Assembly: GCA_025352915.1 (NCBI GenBank)
Contig: JANXSA010000399.1
Coordinates: 1 to 7,865 of the forward strand
DNA from: Rhodospirillales bacterium
Lineage (GTDB): Bacteria; Pseudomonadota; Alphaproteobacteria; Acetobacterales; Acetobacteraceae
Length of the DNA stretch: 7,865 nucleotides
Direction of reading: 5' to 3'
Numbering within the stretch: the first letter of the stretch is position 1; the number at the start of each line of letters is the position of its first letter. Positions 1 through 5,708 of the stretch are shown piece after piece. The notes under the pieces are model-generated. The model saw only the letters and a list, made by a program, of their open reading frames with translations. It was not told the DNA's origin and did not search any database. The translations under genes were made by a program, and so were the position numbers.

Positions 1-1434
1 CCGAAGGTGCTGGGCGGCGGATCGAGCGTGAACGGCATTGGCGCCAATCGCGGCAAGCCGTCGGATTTCGACGAATGGGTGGATCACGGGGCGGCCGGCT
101 GGGGCTGGGACCAGGTGCTGCCCTATTTCAAGAAGCTCGAACGCGAGCTGGTGCATACCGGTAAGCTGCATGGCCATGACGGCCCGTTGCCGATCCAGTC
201 GATCCCGCGCGGCCAGTGGACCGGTTTTACCAAGGCCGTCGCCGAGGCGATTGGGCCCGAGGGGCTGGGGGTCGGTGATGACCAGAACGGTCCCTGGCGC
301 ACCGGGTTGATCCCCACCTCGATCAATGTCGACGAGCGCGGCCAGCGCGCCAGCACGGCGGTGGCCTATTTGACCGATGCCGTTCGCCGGCGCGCCAACC
401 TGACCATCCTGCCGGACATGCTGGTGCGCCGGGTGCTGGTGGAGGATGGCCGCGCCATCGGGTTGCGCGTGGCGAGCGGCGGGGCGGAGCGCACTGTCCT
501 GGCGCGGCATGTCGTGGTGTCCGCCGGCGCCATCGGCTCGCCCGCGCTGCTGATGCGCAGCGGCATCGGCCCGGGCGCGCATCTGCAATCGCTGGGGATC
601 GCCGTGCTGGCCGACCGGCCGGGCGTGGGCGAAAACCTCCAGGAGCATCCCGCCACCGGGCTGTCGGTGTTCCTTGCCCCGCATGCGCGCGGGAAGGGCG
701 GCGAGCACTATCATTTGCAAACCCTGTTGCGCTGGTCCTCGGGGCTGGAGGGCACGCCCGAGGGCGACATGCACATGGCGGTGTCCACCCGCGGCACCTG
801 GCACGCCGTCGGCCGGCGCATCGGCGGCTTCTATGGCTGGGTCAACAAATCCTACTCGCGCGGCCGCCTCCGCCTGGGCGCGGACATCGAGGCGGTGCCC
901 GAGGTCGATTTCCGCATGCTGTCCGACCGCCGCGACCTGGTGCGGCTGATGCAGTCCTTCCGTCTGAGCCTGCGCATCCTGCAACGGGTGAAGGACGCCG
1001 GCGCGGCGCTGGAAATCTTCCCGTCCGGCTATTCCGACCGCATCAAGGCACTGGCCAAACCGACGCCTTGGAACGGCTTGGTGATGGGCATCGCCGGCCC
1101 GCTGATGGACAGCAGCGCCGCCCTGCGCCGCCGTATGCTGGCCATCGCCACCGAGAACGCGCCGGCCCCGGAACACCTCGCCGCCGATGACGACCGGCTG
1201 GAGGACTATCTCCGCCGCGTCGTCGGCGGCGTCTGGCACCCCTGCGGGACCTGCAAGATGGGCGCCGCGAGTGACCCGATGGCGGTGGTCGGGCCTGATG
1301 GCGCGCTGCACGGGATCGCGGGGCTGAGCGTGTGCGACGCCTCGGTGATGCCGACTATCCCGTGCGCCAACCTCAATGTCCCCGTGATCATGATTGCCGA
1401 AAAGATGAGCGACGGGCTGAAGAAAGCCATTTAG
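1..1434 (+). CDS. GMC-family FAD-dependent alcohol/choline dehydrogenase-like oxidoreductase, 5'-truncated
   Basis: The reading frame is open from base 1 (P-K-V-L-G-G-G-S-S-V-N), so the gene starts outside the window. The apparent GTG start at 7 lies inside the first GMC signature and is not the real start. About 477 residues are visible; the N-terminal GxGxxG FAD-binding segment is missing, probably some 80 residues. Both GMC signatures are present: the first at bases 1-70, the second (GAIGSPALLMRSGIG) at 526-570. The C-terminal active site is intact: His in VWHPCGTCKMG (codon 1237-1239) and Asn in ANLNVPVIMIAEKMSD (codon 1369-1371), the His/Asn pair seen in choline dehydrogenase-type members. 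The family oxidises alcohols with FAD and passes electrons to oxygen or a membrane acceptor; the substrate cannot be read from sequence. The TAG stop directly abuts a large palindrome shared with the convergent SDR gene. Family assignment is very secure, substrate unknown. Confidence 0.95.
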   Translation, partial: PKVLGGGSSVNGIGANRGKPSDFDEWVDHGAAGWGWDQVLPYFKKLERELVHTGKLHGHDGPLPIQSIPRGQWTGFTKAVAEAIGPEGLGVGDDQNGPWRTGLIPTSINVDERGQRASTAVAYLTDAVRRRANLTILPDMLVRRVLVEDGRAIGLRVASGGAERTVLARHVVVSAGAIGSPALLMRSGIGPGAHLQSLGIAVLADRPGVGENLQEHPATGLSVFLAPHARGKGGEHYHLQTLLRWSSGLEGTPEGDMHMAVSTRGTWHAVGRRIGGFYGWVNKSYSRGRLRLGADIEAVPEVDFRMLSDRRDLVRLMQSFRLSLRILQRVKDAGAALEIFPSGYSDRIKALAKPTPWNGLVMGIAGPLMDSSAALRRRMLAIATENAPAPEHLAADDDRLEDYLRRVVGGVWHPCGTCKMGAASDPMAVVGPDGALHGIAGLSVCDASVMPTIPCANLNVPVIMIAEKMSDGLKKAI

Positions 1435-1568
1435 GCAAGGCTGGGCTCCGCCCCGACCCGCGTCGTGCGAAGCACGCTTACGCGTGACGGGCCAAGCCCC
1501 TGGACCTTAATGGACAAGGGTCCAGGGGGCTTGGCCCCTTGGCGGGTCTGGGCGGAGCCCAGCCTTGC
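1435..1568. repeat. Multi-branched intergenic palindrome between convergent genes (likely bidirectional terminator)
   Basis: The whole gap between two convergent stop codons forms one structure. Outer arms 1435-1461 and 1542-1568 are 27 bp inverted repeats matching at 26 of 27 positions (mismatch 1454/1549). Inside are two hairpins. Branch A is 1460-1483: GCGT/ACGC plus CGTGC/GCACG closed by a GAA loop, with a 3-nt bulge. Branch B is 1489-1537: an 18-bp stem 1489-1506 against 1519-1537 with one bulged G and a loop at 1507-1518. The left arm begins at the base after the upstream TAG and the right arm ends at the base before the SDR stop. It would fold as a three-way junction in RNA from either strand or extrude as a cruciform. 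There is no T-run, so it is not a textbook intrinsic terminator. A role in transcription ending, 3'-end protection or as a dispersed palindromic element is inferred. Confidence 0.85.
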
Positions 1569-2411
1569 TTATCCTTGTGCTGCCTTCGCAATCGCTTCGG
1601 TCATCTCGCGCCGCCCGGCGACCCCTTGGCTGAACGGCTTGCCCGCGATGTTGCCGCCGTCCACCACGATATCCGCCCCGTTGATGAAGCTGGCGGCATC
1701 CGACGCCAGGAACAGCGCCGCGCGCGCGATATCATCCGGCAGCCCCGGTCGCGGGATCGGTTGCGCCTTGGCGAAGCGCGCCTCCAGCGTGGCCAGTTCG
1801 CGATCGGCGACATTCGGGTCCAGCCCGATGCCCTTGCCAAAGATGCCGGTGACGATGGCCCCGGGCGAGACCGAGTTCACCCGGATATTGTGTTCGCCCA
1901 ACTCGGCGGCGACTGAATGCGTGAGATGCAGCACCGCCGCCTTGGCGGTGGAATAGGCGTGCGACGAGCCGCCGGCGCGATAGCCGGCCACCGACGCGGT
2001 GGTGATGATGCTGCCTGATCGCTGCGCCTGCATGATCGGCGCCACCGCCTTCATCGCGATCACCACGGCGCGGACATGGATCGACATCATGAAGTCCCAG
2101 GTGGCGATATCAGCATCCGCGATGCGGAACGGCGGCAGGCCGTGGCCGGCATTGTTGAACAGCACATCGATGCGCCCGAAGCGCGACGCGGTGCCCTGGA
2201 TCAGCGCCACGATGTCGGCCTCGTTCGCCATGTCGGCCTGGACGAAATGCGCGTTCTGACCCAGCCGGCCGGCAATCGCCTGGCCCTGGTCGGCGCGGCG
2301 GCCCGACAGGATGACGGTGGCCCCCTCCTCGATGAACAGCTCGGCCGAGCGTTCGCCGATGCCGCTGGTCGCCCCGGTGATGATGGCGATCTTGCCGTCG
2401 AGCACACCCAT
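1569..2411 (-). CDS. Classical short-chain dehydrogenase/reductase (SDR family oxidoreductase)
   Basis: A 280-residue Rossmann-fold oxidoreductase, the usual length for classical SDRs. Motifs in order: cofactor loop TGATSGIG (12-19), SGRR at the end of beta-2 (36-39), D60 in the adenine pocket, NNAG (86-89), catalytic S140, and Y153-x3-K157. The C-terminal VDGG turn is also present. The basic SGRR suggests NADP(H) preference, an inference from family rules. The fourth tetrad residue, usually Asn in a VNxxG-type segment, reads His here (IHVRAV, H112). The start is the ATG at 2411 because a perfect AGGAGG lies 7 nt upstream and the protein then begins MGVLDGK, as SDRs do. The frame stays open further upstream to 2564, but that extension reads as low-complexity Arg-rich sequence. 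The gene is divergent from the beta-lactamase-like gene and convergent with the GMC gene. It likely oxidises or reduces a secondary alcohol/ketone; substrate unknown. Confidence 0.93.
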   Translation of the reverse strand: MGVLDGKIAIITGATSGIGERSAELFIEEGATVILSGRRADQGQAIAGRLGQNAHFVQADMANEADIVALIQGTASRFGRIDVLFNNAGHGLPPFRIADADIATWDFMMSIHVRAVVIAMKAVAPIMQAQRSGSIITTASVAGYRAGGSSHAYSTAKAAVLHLTHSVAAELGEHNIRVNSVSPGAIVTGIFGKGIGLDPNVADRELATLEARFAKAQPIPRPGLPDDIARAALFLASDAASFINGADIVVDGGNIAGKPFSQGVAGRREMTEAIAKAAQG

Positions 2412-2418
2412 GATCGTT

Positions 2419-2424
2419 CCTCCT
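2419..2424 (-). promoter_or_regulatory. Shine-Dalgarno AGGAGG fixing the SDR start
   Basis: On the minus strand the perfect AGGAGG is followed by 7 nt and then the ATG at 2411. This is the strongest ribosome binding site in the window and decides the start against the longer open frame. Confidence 0.85.
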
Positions 2425-2483
2425 GTTGCGGACACCAGTGTGCCAGCCTCGGCGCCCCGCACCAACTGGCGCACCCGCGCGGA

Positions 2484-2503
2484 ATGCGCGAGCATGGGCG
2501 CAT
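2484..2503. promoter_or_regulatory. Inverted repeat in the divergent SDR / serine hydrolase promoter region
   Basis: ATGCGC, 8-nt spacer, GCGCAT: a perfect 6-bp dyad inside the 113-bp gap between the divergent starts at 2411 and 2525. The shape would suit a dimeric regulator or a short hairpin in the hydrolase leader. A second small dyad, ACAC-CA-GTGT, lies at 2432-2441. No clear -35/-10 pair is visible. Short GC dyads are common by chance at this base composition, so an operator role is only a possibility. Confidence 0.3.
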
Positions 2504-2524
2504 CATTCGCACCGAGGCTTGGCC

Positions 2525-3433
2525 ATGACCGTTCAGACCCGCATCGACGCCGTCTTCGCCCCACTGGGCATCGAGGTCGGGTTTTCCGCCACTCACCTGC
2601 CCACCGGCCAGACCGTGGCGATCAACCCCACCGCGCTGTTCCCCACTGCCAGCGTCTACAAGATCGCGGTGATGGTCGAGGTCTACCGCCAGGCTGACGA
2701 GGGCAAGTTCAAGCTCACCGACCGGCTCCCGCTGACGGACGCCCAGCGCGTCATCGGCTCCGGCGTGCTGCAAAAGCTCGACAACGCGCTGGCCCCCACC
2801 ATCCGCGACCTCGCCATGCTGATGATCATCATCAGCGACAACACCGCCACCCACATGCTCCAGGAACTCGTCGGCTCGGCCAGTATCAACGCCACCATGC
2901 GCCGCCTCGAGCTGAACGATATCCACATCGCACTCTCCCTGCCGCAATCCTTCGCGCACAGCTTCGCAATGCCGCTCGACCCGCCGCCGGACTACGCAAC
3001 GATGCAGCGTCTGTCGAACAGCAACGCCATGGACTACCGGTCGTTGACCTTCGCGGCGTCGGACCGCAACACCACCAGTTCGGCCGCCGACATGGCCGCC
3101 CTCTCGGCGATGATCCTCCAGGGCATCGCCGGCAGTGCCGCCGCCTGCGCCGACATGATGACCATCCTGCGCGCGCAACAATTGCGCGACCGGGTGCCGC
3201 GCTACCTGCCCACCAACTCGGTCGGCAACAAGACCGGCAGCTTCCGCGGTGTGCGCAACGACGCCGGGGTGATCCTGCGCAGCGAAACCGACGCCATATC
3301 GTTCGGGCTGTTCACCTTCGACCGCACCGAACTGCCGATGGGGAATTCGCGCCTGTTGGCCGAGCGCAACGCCCTGGTGAACACCGCCATGGCCGAGGTG
3401 GGCGCGATTTTGTGGGAGTCATTTGGGAAGTAA
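2525..3433 (+). CDS. Class A beta-lactamase-related serine hydrolase, apparently cytoplasmic
   Basis: A 302-residue protein of the serine beta-lactamase/penicillin-binding fold. Signature elements are in the right order and spacing: SVYK (S43, K46; nucleophile and general base), SDN (104-106) and KTG (236-238). The segment ASDRNTTSSAADMAAL (178-193) matches the region after the omega loop in class A enzymes. Between the SDN helix and that segment is extra sequence (about 137-177) with no Glu at the place of Glu166, the deacylation base of true class A lactamases. No signal peptide is visible: the start at 2525 (GAGG at 2514-2517, 7 nt upstream) gives MTVQTRIDAVFAPLG. The in-frame extension back to 2426 is Arg/Pro/Ala-rich and not secretory. 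I read it as a beta-lactamase-fold esterase, peptidase or slow penicillin-binding protein rather than a resistance enzyme. Its stop is followed at once by the AT-rich hairpin element. Confidence 0.88.
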   Translation: MTVQTRIDAVFAPLGIEVGFSATHLPTGQTVAINPTALFPTASVYKIAVMVEVYRQADEGKFKLTDRLPLTDAQRVIGSGVLQKLDNALAPTIRDLAMLMIIISDNTATHMLQELVGSASINATMRRLELNDIHIALSLPQSFAHSFAMPLDPPPDYATMQRLSNSNAMDYRSLTFAASDRNTTSSAADMAALSAMILQGIAGSAAACADMMTILRAQQLRDRVPRYLPTNSVGNKTGSFRGVRNDAGVILRSETDAISFGLFTFDRTELPMGNSRLLAERNALVNTAMAEVGAILWESFGK

Positions 3434-3476
3434 GAAAGTCTTCTTTTTCTGTAGAAAAAGAAGCAAAAAGACTTTC
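3434..3476. terminator. AT-rich hairpin after the serine hydrolase stop
   Basis: The inverted repeat starts at the base after the TAA stop. The outer stem GAAAGT (3434-3439) pairs with ACTTTC (3471-3476). The inner 10-bp stem CTTCTTTTTC (3440-3449) pairs with GAAAAAGAAG (3454-3463) around a TGTA loop. An unpaired CAAAAAG segment sits on the 3' side. The stem is AT-rich, unlike a normal GC-stem terminator, so the function is inferred from position between convergent genes. Confidence 0.6.
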
Positions 3477-3529
3477 ATCCATTAAGCAAGTGGATAAAAG
3501 TTTTTTGGTTCTTTTTTTCAAAAAAGAAC
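3477..3529. terminator. Second and third AT-rich hairpins at the end of the leftward gene set
   Basis: ATCCA (3477-3481) pairs with TGGAT (3491-3495). A further stem GTTCTTTTT (3508-3516) pairs with AAAAAGAAC (3521-3529) around a TTCA loop, with a T6 run at 3501-3506 before it on the + strand. Read on the minus strand, the last hairpin is the first structure met after the oxygenase stop at 3539. Together with 3434-3476 this fills the convergent gap and could end transcription from both sides. By hand count 3434-3529 is about 28% GC, far below the flanking genes. Confidence 0.55.
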
Positions 3530-3538
3530 GCGCTTTCT

Positions 3539-4420
3539 TCACTCCGCTGCCTTCGCCGACTCCTGCCCCTGCACCGTAAAGAACGAAGCCGTCTTCGGCT
3601 GTTGCGGCAATTCCACCCGCGTCTCCGTCAGCCGCGCAAACCGCGACGGCTTGCCGCGCACGATCGCGCCCTCATGCGTGCTGGGCATCGGGTTGCGCGC
3701 CAGCGGGATCGCGTCGGCGGCGGTGTAGACGCAGATATACAGCCCACGCGGCTTGTCTCCGGCATTGGCCGCCGAGCCATGCGCCAGTTTTGTGTGCATC
3801 AGGCACACCGCGCCCGCGGCCCCGTAGCAGGGGATGCTCTGCGCCAGCAGCGCTGCCTCGGTTTCCGCCGCCACCGCACCGGTGAAGCGTTCGCCGTCGA
3901 ACAGCGAGTGCATCGGTCCCTTATGCGAGCCGGGCACCACGGTCAGCGCGCCGTTGGTCGCGTCGATATCGTCCAGGAACAGCAGCGCGGTGACGATGTC
4001 GTCGTTGGTGTGCGGGGTATAGGCGAAGTCCTGGTGATACAGCACCTCGGTCTTCGCCCCGGTCAGCTTCAGGTTGATCTTGCAGTGATGAAACTTGACG
4101 TCCGGGCCGATCAGCTCGGCGACCATCTCGGTCATGTCGCTGTCGCGCATCGCCGTCAGGTATGCCGGCGAGATGTCGGACGGGTTGTTGATGCGGCGCA
4201 GGGCGGGTTTGTCGGCGCTGGGCTCGGCGCCCATGTCAAAGCGCGGCCGGCCATCGATGGTCGGCGGGCCGAACGGGGCGGTGTGGCCACGGCTTTGCTC
4301 GACCCAGCTGGCGATCTCCGCCCGCAGTGCGGCGAGCTGGCCGGGTGACACGGCGTTTTCCACCACCAGGAAGCCGTCGCGCCAAAATGCCTGCTTCTGC
4401 GCTTCCGTCAGCACCGCCAT
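3539..4420 (-). CDS. Phytanoyl-CoA dioxygenase (PhyH) family Fe(II)/2-oxoglutarate-dependent oxygenase
   Basis: A 293-residue double-stranded beta-helix oxygenase. The iron triad is visible: H129-x-D131 in LYHQDFAY and H214 in KLAHGSAAN. R225 in KPRGLYI is placed to hold 2-oxoglutarate. The FHHCKINLK strand (110-118) and the NGALTVVPGSHKG segment (156-168) are typical of the PhyH family. These enzymes hydroxylate small molecules, lipids, ectoine-like solutes or natural products; phytanoyl-CoA is only the founding substrate. I chose the ATG at 4420, preceded by a G-rich GGGGGCGG. The frame can extend to a TTG at 4444, but nothing like a ribosome site precedes that. The gene lies 70 bp downstream of the glycosyltransferase on the same strand with no strong terminator between them, so shared transcription is plausible. 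Substrate unknown. Confidence 0.9.
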   Translation of the reverse strand: MAVLTEAQKQAFWRDGFLVVENAVSPGQLAALRAEIASWVEQSRGHTAPFGPPTIDGRPRFDMGAEPSADKPALRRINNPSDISPAYLTAMRDSDMTEMVAELIGPDVKFHHCKINLKLTGAKTEVLYHQDFAYTPHTNDDIVTALLFLDDIDATNGALTVVPGSHKGPMHSLFDGERFTGAVAAETEAALLAQSIPCYGAAGAVCLMHTKLAHGSAANAGDKPRGLYICVYTAADAIPLARNPMPSTHEGAIVRGKPSRFARLTETRVELPQQPKTASFFTVQGQESAKAAE

Positions 4421-4490
4421 GTCCGCCCCCGCTTGATGTCGCAATCAGTTTAGGGCGGGCGGTGCATCCGCTGCAATCAGGCGATGCCGG

Positions 4491-5708
4491 TCAGCCGGGC
4501 GTCATCGTCCGGGCACAGATCGCCTCGAACTGCCGCGCGACATGGGCCCAGGAGAAGCGCGCCTCCAGCCTGGCGCGGCCAGCACGGGTGATGCGGTCCC
4601 GCTCGCCGGCATCGGCCAACAGCCGCAGGATGGCGATGGCAAAATCCTCGGCACTGTCGGCGGCCAGGAAGTGTTCTCCCGGCGTGATGTCCAGCCCCTC
4701 GATCCCCACCGTGGTCGCCACCACCGGGCGGCCCATCGCCATCGCCTCGAACGCCTTGATCCGCGTCCCGCTGCCCACCCGTAACGGGATCACGCAGACA
4801 TGCCCCTGCGCCACATAGGGGCGGATATCCGGCACCGAGCCGGTCACCGTCCAGGCCAGGTTGCGGCTGCGCACGGCGTCCAGCAGCGAGGCCTGCGGAT
4901 TGCGCCCGACAATCAGCGCCCGCGCCGCCGGCCGTTCGCGCAGCACCAGCGGCCAGATCTCGTCCATCAGGAAGGCGATGCCGTCGGTGTTGGCCGGGCT
5001 GTCCAACACCCCGGTGAACACGATCGTCCCACCGTCGGGCGTCACCGGCGGCGCGGTATCGGCCGGCGCCATGGCGAAGTAATCCAGGTCCACCCCGGTC
5101 TCGATCGCCTCGATGCGCTGGTGACCGTAGCGCTGGGCAAGGGCTGCGGCATCACGGGTGGAGACCGCGATCACGCTGCGATAGCGCGCGAGAACGCGGG
5201 CCTCGAAACGCTGCATCTTGCGCGCCTGATCGGCCCAGACCGGGCGCCACAGACCGGTGGCCAGCCGGGCATGGCGTTCAAAAATCTCAGCTTCCACGTT
5301 ATGGGTGAACATCACGCTGGCCGCCGGCAAGGCGCCGGGCACCAGAACGTCGCCGTGGGGAAAATCGACCACCACGACATCGGGGTTCTCGGCGATCGCA
5401 GCGGCTACAACCCGCGCCCCGGCGGCGGAACGATCGGTGGCGGCGGAGACCGGGATGCGCCCCGGCAACGCCAGCAGGCGCCGCAGCCGCGACGGCGGCG
5501 TGGCCGGCCAGGAGCGAAAATGATCGCACACGCCGATGGTCTCCACGGCGAAGCGGTCGGCATCGGGCGGCGCCGGCGAGGCCAGAGTCACCTCGAACAT
5601 GCCGCCCTTCAGCTGGCGCAGGATATTGGCGGTGCGGATCTTGCCGCCCTCATTGGTGGGGAACAGGAAGCGCGGACTGACGAACAGCAGCCGCGGGCGC
5701 AGCTTCAC
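4491..5708 (-). CDS. GT-B fold glycosyltransferase, GT4-like (group 1)
   Basis: A 405-residue two-domain GT-B protein. The N-terminal acceptor domain begins RPRLLFVSPRFLFP followed by the glycine loop NEGGKIRT (19-26), and has FTHNVEAEIF (134-143). The C-terminal nucleotide-sugar domain starts near 228 (TIVFTGVLDSPANTDGI) and carries GSGTRIKAFEAMAMGRPVVAT (312-332). E321 is the second Glu of the EX7E element; the first position is Ser313, as in the GSGTR subgroup linked to exopolysaccharide and PEP-CTERM loci. The GTG start at 5708 is chosen because it overlaps the stop of the upstream dehydrogenase as GTGA, with GAAGGG 8 nt upstream. A TTG at 5711 is the alternative. There are no transmembrane segments, so it probably acts at the cytoplasmic face, adding a sugar during glycan assembly. 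Coupling to the GDP-mannose dehydrogenase suggests the same polymer; donor and acceptor are unknown. Confidence 0.92.
   Translation of the reverse strand: MKLRPRLLFVSPRFLFPTNEGGKIRTANILRQLKGGMFEVTLASPAPPDADRFAVETIGVCDHFRSWPATPPSRLRRLLALPGRIPVSAATDRSAAGARVVAAAIAENPDVVVVDFPHGDVLVPGALPAASVMFTHNVEAEIFERHARLATGLWRPVWADQARKMQRFEARVLARYRSVIAVSTRDAAALAQRYGHQRIEAIETGVDLDYFAMAPADTAPPVTPDGGTIVFTGVLDSPANTDGIAFLMDEIWPLVLRERPAARALIVGRNPQASLLDAVRSRNLAWTVTGSVPDIRPYVAQGHVCVIPLRVGSGTRIKAFEAMAMGRPVVATTVGIEGLDITPGEHFLAADSAEDFAIAILRLLADAGERDRITRAGRARLEARFSWAHVARQFEAICARTMTPG
5705..5708 (-). promoter_or_regulatory. GTGA stop/start overlap coupling the dehydrogenase and glycosyltransferase
   Basis: On the minus strand the four bases GTGA hold the GTG start of the glycosyltransferase (5708-5706) and the TGA stop of the dehydrogenase (5707-5705). 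Such 4-bp overlaps usually mean one transcript and coupled translation. Confidence 0.75.

Noticed and set aside
1435..1568. Integron attC-like recombination site
   Set aside because: The length and imperfect palindrome resemble attC, but there are no GTTRRRY / RYYYAAC core sites at the ends, no integrase and no cassette array, and the flanking genes are convergent.
1465..1956. 163-residue open frame on the + strand starting in the palindrome
   Set aside because: It is antisense to the SDR C-terminal half, with no ribosome site and no domain.
2201..3181. 326-residue open frame on the - strand
   Set aside because: It is antisense to the serine hydrolase and overlaps the SDR in another frame. 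The composition is His/Arg/Gly/Val-rich, a shadow.
3312..3542. Small Lys-rich protein on the - strand reading through the AT-rich hairpins
   Set aside because: The Lys/Phe/Ser-rich start comes only from the A/T tracts; the rest is antisense to the hydrolase. No ribosome site was found.
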